Assembly (NCBI GenBank): GCA_015075515.1
Contig: JABTUE010000001.1
Span: 186,001 to 250,000, forward strand
Reading direction: 5' to 3'
Length of the DNA: 64,000 nucleotides
Source of the DNA: Planctomycetota bacterium
GTDB lineage: Bacteria > Planctomycetota > UBA8742 > UBA2392
In this document: positions 28,072-36,606 of the stretch, in pieces
Layout of the letters: the number at the start of each line of letters is the position of its first letter
How positions within the stretch are numbered: the first letter of the stretch is position 1
Position numbers and translations under genes: made by a program
Notes under the pieces: generated by a model
Databases searched by the model: none
The model's input: the letters and a program-made list of their open reading frames with translations, nothing else
What the model was told of the DNA's origin: nothing

Positions 28072-29433
28072 ATGACCGAAGCCTACACCGTGCTGGCGCG
28101 CAAGTACCGCCCCCGTCGCTTTGCCGACCTGGTGGGCCAGCCGCACGTGGTCAACGCGCTGCGCAACGCGATTGTGACCAACCGCGTGGCCCAGGCGTTT
28201 CTGTTCACCGGCCCGCGCGGCACGGGCAAGACCACTTCGGCGCGGCTGCTGGCTTCGGCGCTGAACTGCGCGCGGCGCGGCGACGACGCCGAGCCCTGCG
28301 GCGAATGCGAAAGCTGCAAGGACGTCGCCCGCGGCGAAGACCTGGACGTAATCGAAATGGACGCGGCCAGCAACTCGCGCGTGGACGACATCCGTCAGCG
28401 CCTGGAAAGCGTGGATACGCGGCCCGCGCGTGGACGCTACCGCGTGTTCATCATTGACGAAGTCCACATGCTTTCGACCAGCGCGTTCAACGCGCTGCTC
28501 AAAACGCTCGAGGAACCCCCGGCCCACGTGAAGTTCATTCTGGCCACCACCAACCCCGAAAAAATCCCCGAAACTGTTCTCTCGCGCTGCCAGCGTTACG
28601 ACGTGCGGCGCGTAACCACGGCCGAAATGGTCGCGCGTCTGGGTGAAATCTGCGCCGCCGAAAAACTGCACGTCGCGCCCGAGGTGCTGCGCGCGATCTG
28701 CGAAATCTCCGAGGGCGGCCTGCGCGACGCGCTGGGGCGCCTGGACCAGCTTGTGGCCTTTGCCGGCGACCGGCCGACACTGGAGCACGCGGAAAAAGTT
28801 TTCGGCCTGATCAGCCGCCCCAGACTGGTCGAACTGTTGAACGCGCTGGCCCGCGGCGACGCGGCCTTTGGTCTGCGCTTTGCCGAAGAAGTCTTTGACA
28901 GCGGCAAGGACGTGGCCGAAGTGCTGGGCTCGCTGGTGTCGCTGACACGCCTGTTGATGCTGCTTGCCGCTTCGGGTGGTGAGGCCAAGGGGCTGGACCT
29001 GCCCGCCGATGAAGTGCCGCAAATGCACAAAGTTGCTGAAAGGTTCGGCCTTCACGGGCTGGTGTACATCGCCGAGATTCTGTCGGACTGCCGCCAGCGC
29101 GTGCGTCGCGCGGCCTTTCCGCGCGTGATGGTCGAGGCCGCGCTGATCAAACTTACGCTGGTGGGCCAGTTGGAACCTGTTGGCGTGTTGATGGATCGGC
29201 TGAGTGAGATGACGGACACGGATTCCCTGTCTGGTGTCACAGGACAGGGAGATTCGTCAAAATCTGACGCTGGTGCGCAACAAGCGTCACAGAATGTCGG
29301 TGGCAGGCAGGAATCGGCAAAACCTGCGACCCGATCCGAAAATTCAGATGTAAGTCAAGGTAGTAAAAGGACTCCCACAGAGTCTGAAAAGGCGGCGCTG
29401 GAGACGCTGAAGCGCAAATTCGGCGCGCGTTAG
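28072..29433 (+). CDS. dnaX: DNA polymerase III subunit gamma/tau
   Basis: 453 aa. It is the AAA+ motor of the clamp loader. The domain order is Walker A GPRGTGKTTSA (about 45-55), a zinc module (NC...EPCGECESCKD), the DEVHMLS Walker B (DEAx box) and the sensor-1 ATTNPEKIP, followed by the oligomerisation domain to about 380. The remaining 70 residues are a Ser/Gln/Gly-rich disordered tail (SLSGVTGQGDSSKSDAG). They lack an obvious tau domain V, so the protein is short, gamma-like. The tail-coding DNA is visibly less GC-rich than the rest. ATG 28072 was chosen from homology (MTEAYTVLARKYRP). Confidence 0.95.
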   Translation: MTEAYTVLARKYRPRRFADLVGQPHVVNALRNAIVTNRVAQAFLFTGPRGTGKTTSARLLASALNCARRGDDAEPCGECESCKDVARGEDLDVIEMDAASNSRVDDIRQRLESVDTRPARGRYRVFIIDEVHMLSTSAFNALLKTLEEPPAHVKFILATTNPEKIPETVLSRCQRYDVRRVTTAEMVARLGEICAAEKLHVAPEVLRAICEISEGGLRDALGRLDQLVAFAGDRPTLEHAEKVFGLISRPRLVELLNALARGDAAFGLRFAEEVFDSGKDVAEVLGSLVSLTRLLMLLAASGGEAKGLDLPADEVPQMHKVAERFGLHGLVYIAEILSDCRQRVRRAAFPRVMVEAALIKLTLVGQLEPVGVLMDRLSEMTDTDSLSGVTGQGDSSKSDAGAQQASQNVGGRQESAKPATRSENSDVSQGSKRTPTESEKAALETLKRKFGAR

Positions 29434-29445
29434 CGTGTAAGAAAA

Positions 29446-29498
29446 AGTGCCAAGTGCGTTGCGCTTGGCTAACCAGTCATTTATATGTTTAGGCACTT
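29446..29498 (+). promoter_or_regulatory. Alternative hairpins in the ybaB leader
   Basis: Hairpin 1 is GCCAAGTGC-GTT-GCGCTTGGC (29449-29469). A competing 7-bp stem pairs AAGTGCC (29446-29452) with GGCACTT (29492-29498), which ends just before the GGAGG ribosome-binding site at 29501. The two stems share GCC, so they are mutually exclusive. No T-run follows hairpin 1. Confidence 0.35.
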
Positions 29499-29509
29499 CG
29501 GGAGGCGAC

Positions 29510-29830
29510 ATGGCAGGACTCGGTAACTTCAGTGACCTGATGAAGCAGGCCCAGCGCATGCAGCGCGACATGGGCCGGATCCAGGAAGAGCTGAAGGAAC
29601 GCTACGTGGAGGGCTCCGCGGGCGATGGCTCGGTCAAGGTCGTTTGCTCGTGCGCGGGCGAACTGGTCAAGATCGAGATCAGCAAGGACGCCGTAGACGT
29701 GGATGACCTGTCGCTGCTCGAAGATCTCGTGGTCGCAGCCGTCAACTCGGGCCTCAAAAAGGCCGAGGAAAAACGCCAGGCCGAGATGGCGAAGGTGACG
29801 GGCGGCCTCAACTTCCCGGGTTTGATCTAG
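29510..29830 (+). CDS. YbaB/EbfC family nucleoid-associated protein
   Basis: 106 aa, the usual length. It is a small dimeric DNA-binding protein associated with the nucleoid and with recombination genes. FSDLMKQAQRMQRDMGRIQEEL is the conserved N-terminal coiled helix, and VKVVCSCAGELVKIEIS the central strand pair. The ATG at 29510 has GGAGG 5 nt upstream. The dnaX-ybaB order is conserved across many bacteria, though recR, which often follows, is absent here. Confidence 0.93.
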   Translation: MAGLGNFSDLMKQAQRMQRDMGRIQEELKERYVEGSAGDGSVKVVCSCAGELVKIEISKDAVDVDDLSLLEDLVVAAVNSGLKKAEEKRQAEMAKVTGGLNFPGLI

Positions 29831-29921
29831 CGCGGGGGCGCGCTGGGGCCGTCGGGAAGGTCAGGGAGGCGCCGTTCGTTAGGTAGAACGGCGGGGGTCC
29901 ACCAAGAAAGGGTTTTCTGAG

Positions 29922-30611
29922 ATGCACGCCACGGAGCTTCTGCGAGACGTACCCCTATTCAAGAATCTTTCCGACGAAACGACCAACCAGCTTGAGGCGC
30001 GGCTTCAGGTCAAGCGCGTGGAAGAAGGCGAAAGCCTGCTTTCCGCCGGCGCTGTCCCGCGCACGTGCTGGGTTGTTCTTTCCGGCCAGGTGAAGCTGTA
30101 CCGCGTGAACCGCGCCGGCAAGGAACAGGTGTTTGCCTATCTCAAGCCGGGCGAGGTGTTCGGGCTTTCGGTGCTGACCGACCCGCAGACGCCGGTGACG
30201 ATGGGCGCCGTGGCACGCACCGCTACCGAGATTGCCGAAATTGACGCCGGCATGCTGCGCGATCTGCTCAAGCGTGAGCCCGCCTTTGCGCTGGCTGTTC
30301 TGGCTGAACAGAACCGTCGCCTGCGCCAGATGACGGAACTGGTGGACCAGCTCAGTCTCAAGGACGCGCACAACCGGCTGGCGCGCTGGCTGGATCACTG
30401 GATCAGCCAGAACCAGCCCAGCGCCGGCGAGGGCGAGCTGATGGTGGTTCTGCCCTACACCCAAAGCGAAATCGCCGCCCAGATCGGCACCGTGCGCGAA
30501 GTGGTCAGCCGCGGTTTTTCGCGCATGGAAAAAGACGGCATTCTGCGCGCCAGCGGCAAGCGCGTGACCCTGATGTCGCGCAAGCGCCTGCGCCAGATGG
30601 CCGACGAATAG
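29922..30611 (+). CDS. CRP/FNR family transcriptional regulator
   Basis: 229 aa. The N-terminal cyclic-nucleotide-binding-type beta-roll (about 10-125, FAYLKPGEVFGLSVLTD) is followed by the dimer helix. The C-terminal winged helix-turn-helix has the recognition segment QSEIAAQIGTVREVVSRGFSRMEKDGIL (about 172-199, shown in part: EIAAQIGTVREVVSR). Only two Cys are visible and neither fits an FNR-type iron-sulfur cluster, so a small-molecule or cAMP-type ligand is more likely. It is monocistronic, closed by a strong terminator. Confidence 0.92.
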   Translation: MHATELLRDVPLFKNLSDETTNQLEARLQVKRVEEGESLLSAGAVPRTCWVVLSGQVKLYRVNRAGKEQVFAYLKPGEVFGLSVLTDPQTPVTMGAVARTATEIAEIDAGMLRDLLKREPAFALAVLAEQNRRLRQMTELVDQLSLKDAHNRLARWLDHWISQNQPSAGEGELMVVLPYTQSEIAAQIGTVREVVSRGFSRMEKDGILRASGKRVTLMSRKRLRQMADE

Positions 30612-30624
30612 CCGCCGAGAACCG

Positions 30625-30658
30625 GACGGGCCCGCCCCCGCGGCGGGCCCGTCTGTTT
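30625..30658 (+). terminator. Rho-independent terminator of the CRP/FNR gene
   Basis: A perfect 12-bp stem GACGGGCCCGCC / GGCGGGCCCGTC, 5-nt loop CCCGC, followed by TGTTTT. It starts 14 nt after the stop codon. Confidence 0.88.
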
Positions 30659-30688
30659 TGGTGCCGGTGTTTGCAAGACCCGGCGCTG

Positions 30689-31381
30689 CTACAGCAGCGC
30701 CGGCAGCTCGCGGATGTCGCCGATGGTCGCGTCCGCCCCGGCCAGTTCCTCGGGCTTGCCGTAGCCGTAGGTGCAGGCCACGAACCACGCGCCGTTGGCC
30801 CGCGCGGCCTCGCCGTCGTGGTGGCGGTCGCCGACCATGATCGCGCGCGTTGCGCCCAGCTCGGCCAGACCGCGGCCCAGCTCGCCGGTTTTGGTGCGGG
30901 CCGGGTCACGGCCCACGGCGCTGCGAAAGTGAAACAGCGCGTCCAGCGCAAAGGCCTGAACCACCGCGTTCATGTAGTCCTGGGTGCAGTTGCTGACCAG
31001 CAGCAGCTTCAGGCCGCGCCCGCGAAGCACGCCCAGCACGTCCAGCGCGCCTTCGAACAGTTTGCCCGTGCCTTGCCTGAGAAACGCGCGCTCGTTGGCC
31101 CCGGCAATGCTGTGCAGGTGGCCGGCCAGGTGACGGGCGCCCGGCGGCAGCAGGTCGGCGTAGAACTCGTGGGGCGGCTTGCCGATCTGGGCGCGGATCA
31201 GTTCGTCGGCGGGGGCGCGCGACAGGCCCGGCAGGTCACCCAGCGCGATCATCTGTTCAAACGCCAGTCTGATCGCGCGCACGCCGAAATCGCCGCTGTT
31301 CAGCAGCGTGCCGTCCATGTCAAAGGCGACGGCGTCAGGCGGGCTCTGGTGCCACGGAAGCGTCAGGGGCGGGGAATTCAC
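30689..31381 (-). CDS. HAD-superfamily phosphatase (phosphoglycolate phosphatase-like)
   Basis: 230 aa. The HAD motifs are FDMDGTLLNSG (nucleophile Asp, residues 20-30), LLVSNCT, and the acidic MVGDRHHDG. A helical cap lies between motifs I and II, as in Gph/PgmB-type enzymes that dephosphorylate small metabolites. The GTG start at 31381 is the only start consistent with the DMDGT position. It follows the rhomboid gene by 9 nt on the same strand, so the two form a likely operon. Confidence 0.88.
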   Translation of the reverse strand: MNSPPLTLPWHQSPPDAVAFDMDGTLLNSGDFGVRAIRLAFEQMIALGDLPGLSRAPADELIRAQIGKPPHEFYADLLPPGARHLAGHLHSIAGANERAFLRQGTGKLFEGALDVLGVLRGRGLKLLLVSNCTQDYMNAVVQAFALDALFHFRSAVGRDPARTKTGELGRGLAELGATRAIMVGDRHHDGEAARANGAWFVACTYGYGKPEELAGADATIGDIRELPALL

Positions 31382-31390
31382 AGTCGGCCG

Positions 31391-32107
31391 TCAACCTTCA
31401 CCTGGGGCCTCCTTGGGCGCGCGTCTGGCCAGCACCAGCCCGTACACCGCGCCGATCACAAACCCGCCGATGTGCGCCCACCAGGCCACGCCGGCGCTTT
31501 GCGTGCCGTTGAAGCTGAGTTGCAGTTCCGTCAGGGCGTTGATCACGTTCATGCCGATCCAGAAAAACAGAAACACGAACGCCGGCACGCGCACGATCAG
31601 CGGCACAATCCAGATCGGTACCACGCTGACCACACGCGCCTTGGGAAACAGCACGAAAAACCCGCCCATGATGCCCGCAATCGCGCCCGACGCGCCCACC
31701 ACCGGAATCTGCAGCGCCTCGCCGGTGCTGAAGGCCAGTTGCGTGATTGCCGCCGCCAGCCCGCAGGCCAGATAGATCACGGCAAAGCCAACATGGCCGA
31801 AGCGGTCCTCGACGTTGGGGCCGAACACCCAAAGCGACAGCATGTTGCCCAGCAGATGCCACAGCCCGCCGTGCAGAAACATGCTGGTCACCAGCGGCGC
31901 GTAGGTCTGCCAGCCGGCGGTGACATCGGCCTGGCCGGGGTGAAACAGGTACGGGTGACGGGCCGGCACCAGCCCCCAGTGCATGATGAAGTGCACCGGG
32001 TCGGCCACGGAAAGCTGCTGGACGAACACGTAGATGTTCAGGGCGATCAGCAGCCAGGTGACAACGGGCCACGAGTTCAGGCGCTCGGTGGTCTTGAGCG
32101 GAAACAT
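31391..32107 (-). CDS. Rhomboid-family intramembrane serine protease
   Basis: 238 aa with six to seven hydrophobic helices. The active-site Ser is in GASGAIAGIMG (about residue 142), the catalytic His is in WWAHIGGFVIGA in the last helix, and the HGGLWHLLGN motif supplies the conserved His/Asn. It cleaves membrane segments of substrate proteins. Two proteins in this window carry CTERM-like tails, and some rhomboids (rhombosortases) process such tails, but this one looks like a generic rhomboid and the link is only a suggestion. It is divergent from the NrdD-like gene. Confidence 0.93.
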   Translation of the reverse strand: MFPLKTTERLNSWPVVTWLLIALNIYVFVQQLSVADPVHFIMHWGLVPARHPYLFHPGQADVTAGWQTYAPLVTSMFLHGGLWHLLGNMLSLWVFGPNVEDRFGHVGFAVIYLACGLAAAITQLAFSTGEALQIPVVGASGAIAGIMGGFFVLFPKARVVSVVPIWIVPLIVRVPAFVFLFFWIGMNVINALTELQLSFNGTQSAGVAWWAHIGGFVIGAVYGLVLARRAPKEAPGEG

Positions 32108-32278
32108 GCCCGCAGGTTAGCAAAGTCCGGGGTCAGCCAGCAGCCCGCGGTGTCCCGTGTCTTGTGTCGCGCGCCATGCGCCACGCGGCGGCGGACACGG
32201 GCCGGCCAGTACCCTGTCAGCCCTTTGTTAGCGCCTTGAAGCTTGCTTTGTCGCGGACGCTGGTACATGTATGCGCCC

Positions 32279-34396
32279 ATGGGTCGCGTCGCCAAAGTCC
32301 TGGATCGCAACGGAGAGGTCGTGCCCTTCCGGCGTTCGCGTGTGGTGCGCGCGATTCTGGCCGCCGTGCGCGCCGCCGGTTCGCGCGACGAATGGGTGGC
32401 CGACAAGCTGGCCGACATGGTGGTTTACTTTCTTGACCTGAACCACGGCGACAGCAAAACCCCGCCCACGGCCGAAGACATAGACGACACGATTGAAAAG
32501 GCACTGCTGTCGTCGCCGGACCTGGCGGCGGTGTCGCAGGCGTTCATTGCCGCGCGCCGCCAGGGCCGCGAACTGCGCGCGCTGGAGCAGGCCGCCCGCG
32601 AGGACCCCGCCGGCCCCGAGGTCGAGCGCGGCCACGTCCTGCAGGGCTGGAACCGCGCCCGTATCACCGCGGCGCTGGTGCGTGAAAACGGGCTGGATGT
32701 AACGCGTGCCGCCGAGGTCGCCGCCGCCGTGGAACAGCGCGTGGCCGGCCTGAACCTGCCGCGCCTGACCACCGGCCTGATCCGCGAATTCGTGGACGTT
32801 GAACTGTACGCGCGCGGGCTTTCGACCCAGCCGGGCACGCTGCATGTGCCGCGTCACGACATTGACCAGTGGCTGTTTCCGGCCGATGACGACCCGCCGG
32901 CGGCCACGCAAAGCGAACTGGCCGATCGTGCAAGCCGCCGCGTGCTGGGCGAATACGCGCTGGCGGCGATTCTGCCCGCGACGTCGCGCGAGTTGCACCT
33001 TCAGGCACGGCTGCACTTTCACGGGCTGGACACGCCCGTGGCCCTGGCCCAGACGCGGCTGGACGCCGTGGCGGCGCTGGCCGAAGGCGCCGGGTTTGGT
33101 CTGACGCGCCAGTATCCCGCGCGCGCGCAGGGTCTGACCGCAGCGTTTGCGCGGCTGGCGGTTCTGGTGCGGCACGCCAGTGCCCTGACCTCGGGCCCGA
33201 TTGTGCTGCGGCGTCTGGACGAAGCTTTGGCTCACGAGCCCGACCTTGACCGTGCCGCGCTTCAGGAGGGTCTGCGGCTGCTGGCCTGGCAGGCGCCCAA
33301 CCCGCTGCGGCTGGAAATGGGGCCGCCGGGCGCGCCGGGACGCGATCTGGTGGCGCGTGCGCTGCTGGACGCGCTGGCCGGCGAAGACGCGCCGCTGCGG
33401 GCGCGCGTGTCACTGGAACTGGCGCTGACGGCCGGCGCGTTTTCCGACCCGGCCCGCCGCGCACTGGTTGAACGTGCCGCCCTGGCGGCCTGCCACTGCG
33501 GCGAACCTTCGTTCCGCCTTTCCGAAACCGGCGCCGGCGTGTCGGGCGGACTGTTCGGCGAAACCGGAGCGCACCGCCACGCTGCCACGCTGGCGCGCGC
33601 GTCGCTGAACCTGGTGGCGCCGGCGCTGGCGGCGCGCGATCTGGCGGGCTGTCTGGCCGCGCTGGACCCGGCGATTGAAGCCGTGGCCGAGGGTCTGTCC
33701 GCGCGCGTGCGGTTTCTCGAGCGTGTGGCCATGCGCGACCTGCCTGACCCCGTGGCCCCGCCAGCGCGCATGTTGCGCGTGCTGGTGGGCCAGTCGCGTG
33801 AAGTCAGCCTGACGCCCGTGGGTCTTGCCACCGCCGGCGCGCTGGTTGCCGGCGCCGACCGGCCCGAGGCCGAAACCGCGCTGCGCGCCGGCCAGCAGGT
33901 GCTGAGTTATCTGGCATTCAAGTTCCGGCAGTGCTGCGCGCGCCACAACCTGACGGGCCAGATCGGCGCCTGGGCCGGCGCCGCCGCTGCGCGCATGGCC
34001 GGCGCCGACATGGCCGGGCTTGCCGCCGCGGACCCTGAATCGCCGTTGCGGCTGCGCCTGGCCGACGACAGCGCCTATCTGCCCGGTACCGGCCTTGACC
34101 CCAGGCTGCCTGTCGGCTCGCGTCTGGCCCATGAATCGGCCCTGCATGCTCTGGCCGGGCGCGAGGCCGAACTGACCGTCAGCCCCGACCAGGCCCTGAC
34201 CGGCGAAGAACTGGCGGCCCTGATCCGCGCCGCGTTGGCCGAGGGCGCGGTTCGGCCCACGCGGCTGTCGCTGAGTGTGCGCCACCGCCTGTGTCGCGAT
34301 TGCGGCACGCGCAGCGTGGCCACGGCCGAATCCTGCCCGCATTGCGGCAGCACGGCCTGGGCGGTTCCGCCGGGGCAGAAGACGCTGTTTGGTTGA
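32279..34396 (+). CDS. ATP-cone protein with degenerate anaerobic ribonucleotide reductase (NrdD-like) body
   Basis: 705 aa. An N-terminal ATP-cone (about 1-95, VLDRNGEVVPFRRSRVVRA) is followed by a region with NrdD-like spacing and motifs (LNLPRLTTGLIREFVDVEL, HLQARLHFHGL). The C-terminal zinc ribbon is CRDCG...CPHCG. The NrdD glycyl-radical signature after the ribbon (RVxGYL...) is absent: the protein ends AWAVPPGQKTLFG. I also do not see the expected catalytic Cys pattern. It is probably a nucleotide-sensing pseudoenzyme or a highly divergent reductase; no NrdG activase is in the window. ATG 32279 is preferred over 32267; neither has an SD. Confidence 0.72.
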   Translation: MGRVAKVLDRNGEVVPFRRSRVVRAILAAVRAAGSRDEWVADKLADMVVYFLDLNHGDSKTPPTAEDIDDTIEKALLSSPDLAAVSQAFIAARRQGRELRALEQAAREDPAGPEVERGHVLQGWNRARITAALVRENGLDVTRAAEVAAAVEQRVAGLNLPRLTTGLIREFVDVELYARGLSTQPGTLHVPRHDIDQWLFPADDDPPAATQSELADRASRRVLGEYALAAILPATSRELHLQARLHFHGLDTPVALAQTRLDAVAALAEGAGFGLTRQYPARAQGLTAAFARLAVLVRHASALTSGPIVLRRLDEALAHEPDLDRAALQEGLRLLAWQAPNPLRLEMGPPGAPGRDLVARALLDALAGEDAPLRARVSLELALTAGAFSDPARRALVERAALAACHCGEPSFRLSETGAGVSGGLFGETGAHRHAATLARASLNLVAPALAARDLAGCLAALDPAIEAVAEGLSARVRFLERVAMRDLPDPVAPPARMLRVLVGQSREVSLTPVGLATAGALVAGADRPEAETALRAGQQVLSYLAFKFRQCCARHNLTGQIGAWAGAAAARMAGADMAGLAAADPESPLRLRLADDSAYLPGTGLDPRLPVGSRLAHESALHALAGREAELTVSPDQALTGEELAALIRAALAEGAVRPTRLSLSVRHRLCRDCGTRSVATAESCPHCGSTAWAVPPGQKTLFG

Positions 34397-34409
34397 AGGC
34401 GGAAAAAGG

Positions 34410-34441
34410 AAGCAGGCGACGGGGGGGCTTGTCGCCTGCTT
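34410..34441 (+). terminator. Hairpin after the NrdD-like gene
   Basis: A perfect 11-bp stem AAGCAGGCGAC / GTCGCCTGCTT with a 10-nt G-rich loop, 14 nt after the stop codon. No T-run follows, so termination may need Rho or the element may act as an mRNA 3' protector. Confidence 0.6.
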
Positions 34442-34529
34442 GATATGGCGCGGGCCATTCGGGGGAACCGGCCGCGGCGCCAATCTCTGTACCTGCTACG
34501 GTTGAACAGCGCATGACCACCGTTTATTC

Positions 34530-34769
34530 CTAGGCCGCGCGCGGCAGTTTCATCAACTGGCCGGGTTCAACCCAGTACGTCATTTCGGGGCCGCCGTGGC
34601 CGGTCATCTGGACGTACAGGCTTTGCGGGCCCAGTTCCGGAATGTGGTCCAGAACGACGCATTCAACACCGCTGGTCAGATCCACGGCGAAATCACCGGG
34701 CAGAACCGTCTGCTGGTAAGCGTCCATGGCCGGTTGCGAGGCCGTGTTGCGTGGCATGGTTCGGGTCAT
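34530..34769 (-). CDS. Small conserved-looking protein, unknown
   Basis: 79 aa. ATG 34769 has a strong AGGGAGGT 8-9 nt upstream, which argues that this short frame is translated. The sequence has a compact beta-type pattern (GDFAVDLTSGVECVVLDHI, LYVQMTGHGG) ending KLPRAA. There is no signal peptide or recognised motif. It stands alone between two plus-strand genes. Confidence 0.6.
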   Translation of the reverse strand: MTRTMPRNTASQPAMDAYQQTVLPGDFAVDLTSGVECVVLDHIPELGPQSLYVQMTGHGGPEMTYWVEPGQLMKLPRAA

Positions 34770-35165
34770 GACGTACTACCTCCCTGGCGAACAAACGTCG
34801 CCCTGTCGCAGGCATTGCCTGTGGTGTTTTCGGGGTTCGGGCCGCGCCTGGTGTTTGCGCGATCCCGGGGCGGTGATGCTTCCCCTTCAGCCCCTGCGGC
34901 GCTTCTGCCGCGTTAAACGTTCCAGCCGCCGGAAAGTTTCGACAAATCGCGCGCGCCGTGCATCAATCCCGCGCTCGAACTCTGTGAAACTTGTGCGGCC
35001 TCCTTTCTTGCGCGTTTGTCCGCGCTGCTTTCACCTGTCTGAATGACCCGCGGCACTTCGAACCGGTTCCGGCCCTTGCGCGTTGCTTTGCTTTCACACA
35101 AAAGCGTGGCCGCCTTTGTATAACCGCACAGGCGCCGAGCCCTTCACTGGTCCGTGGTACTTTGC
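34770..35165. other. 396-nt intergenic region
   Basis: This holds the leader of the 79-aa gene (minus) and of the M16-like gene (plus). A TATAAC at 35119-35124 is a possible -10 for the latter. A 62-codon minus frame starting with TTG at 35101 is present but has no SD, and I do not call it. No RNA gene or repeat was recognised. Confidence 0.5.
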
Positions 35166-36452
35166 ATGTCTGACCGCCGTTACCCCGAATTCCTCACCCG
35201 TTCGGTCATGCCCGGTGTGCGGCTGTATGCCCTGCACACCGACCGCTTCAAGACCGTGCGCGCGCGTGTGTTTCTGTGCGACGCGCTGCGCCCCGGTGAC
35301 GCCACCGCCAACTCACTGCTGGCCTATGTGTTGCGGGCCGGCAGCCAGAGCCACCCCTCGCGCCGCGACATCGCCCGCGCCTGCGAGGAACTGTACGGCG
35401 CCGGCGTAGGCGTCGGCGTGTCGCGGCTGGGTGACACCCAGGCCGTTGTGGCAAGCGCCGAGTTTCCGGCTGACCGCTTTCTGCCCAAGGACGCCCACGA
35501 ACTGAACGGAGTGCTCTCGCTGCTCAGTGGCATGGTGCTGCGTCCCGCGCTGGCACCGGATGGAAGCACGTTCCGTGCCGAAACCGTGGCCCAGGAAAAG
35601 GCACAGCTCGAAAATGACCTCAAGGGCATGCGCGACGAAAAGTTCGCCTGGGCCGCATGGCTTGCCGCGCAAAGGATTTACGCCGGAACGCCCGGCGCGA
35701 TCCACGAACAGGGCGACCTGGCCGATCTGCCGGCTCTTGACGGGGCTGCCCTTATGGCACGCTGGCAGTTGCTGGTGCGTAACGCCCGTGTCTATGCCTT
35801 TGTTACCGGCCCGCTGGACGAACAGCGCGCCCTGGACGCGTTGGCCCACCACTTTGTCTTTCCGCGCGCGCGTCGGCCCGCACTGCCCCGCCCGGCCGCG
35901 CTGGCACCCCGCCGCGGCCCCCAAAGCGCCCGCGTGCGCGAAAAAACCGAACAGACCCATCTGGTTCTGGCCTGGACCGGCGCGCCGCTGGTCGCCAAAC
36001 CGGGTTTCGAGCCGATGCTTTATGCCGACGGCATCTTTGGCGGCTTCAGTTTCTCGCGCCTGTTCAAGGTTGTACGCGAGGAACACGGCCTGGCCTATGC
36101 CGTAAGCAGCGCCTACCAGCGTTCGCGGGGCGTTCTGCTGGCCCAGGCGGCGGTGGACCCCGCCAAGGCCCAAAAGGCCGGCAAGCTGATGCAGTCCGAG
36201 TTCGTCCGGCTGGTCAAACACGGTTTCACGGACGACGAGTTCGCGGCCTGCCGCGACAGTCTGCTGGAGTCGCGGATTGCGGCCTGGGATTCTCCCACAA
36301 CGCGCATGGCCGAAACCGTGGCTCAGGACCTGGCGGGCGTGAAACAGACGCCGGAGCAGCAACTGGCGCGGATTGAGGCCGTCACACCGGCACAGGTGCG
36401 CGCGGTGCTGAAGAAGCTGAAGCTGCACACCGAGTTCCGGTACGGGCCTTAG
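35166..36452 (+). CDS. Non-catalytic M16 (insulinase-like) protein, YmfF type
   Basis: 428 aa. It has the two-lobed M16B fold pattern, including the C-terminal lobe motif FGGFSFSRLFKVVREEHGLAYAVSS. The zinc-binding HxxEH of active M16 peptidases is absent from the N-terminal lobe; the equivalent segment reads LLAYVLRAGSQSHPSRRDIA. This is the state of Bacillus YmfF, which pairs with an active YmfH. No active M16 partner lies within the window, so it may pair with a distant gene or act alone. ATG 35166 was chosen from the family start. Confidence 0.82.
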   Translation: MSDRRYPEFLTRSVMPGVRLYALHTDRFKTVRARVFLCDALRPGDATANSLLAYVLRAGSQSHPSRRDIARACEELYGAGVGVGVSRLGDTQAVVASAEFPADRFLPKDAHELNGVLSLLSGMVLRPALAPDGSTFRAETVAQEKAQLENDLKGMRDEKFAWAAWLAAQRIYAGTPGAIHEQGDLADLPALDGAALMARWQLLVRNARVYAFVTGPLDEQRALDALAHHFVFPRARRPALPRPAALAPRRGPQSARVREKTEQTHLVLAWTGAPLVAKPGFEPMLYADGIFGGFSFSRLFKVVREEHGLAYAVSSAYQRSRGVLLAQAAVDPAKAQKAGKLMQSEFVRLVKHGFTDDEFAACRDSLLESRIAAWDSPTTRMAETVAQDLAGVKQTPEQQLARIEAVTPAQVRAVLKKLKLHTEFRYGP

Positions 36453-36606
36453 GCCGGACTTCCGGGCATCCCGTGCCGCGTGCCGCCATGCGCACCGTGG
36501 GTGGTTGCGCGCCAGGCTGTGGTATGCGACCGACAGCCAGCACAAGCCACTGCTGCCGGCCGCGTTCTTTCCTACAATCCGCGCGCGTTTCGCTCACGGA
36601 GCCGTC

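Noticed and set aside
34913-35101. 62-codon minus frame with Ser/Lys-rich product
   Set aside because: Starts with TTG, has no Shine-Dalgarno and no recognised motif; kept as intergenic.
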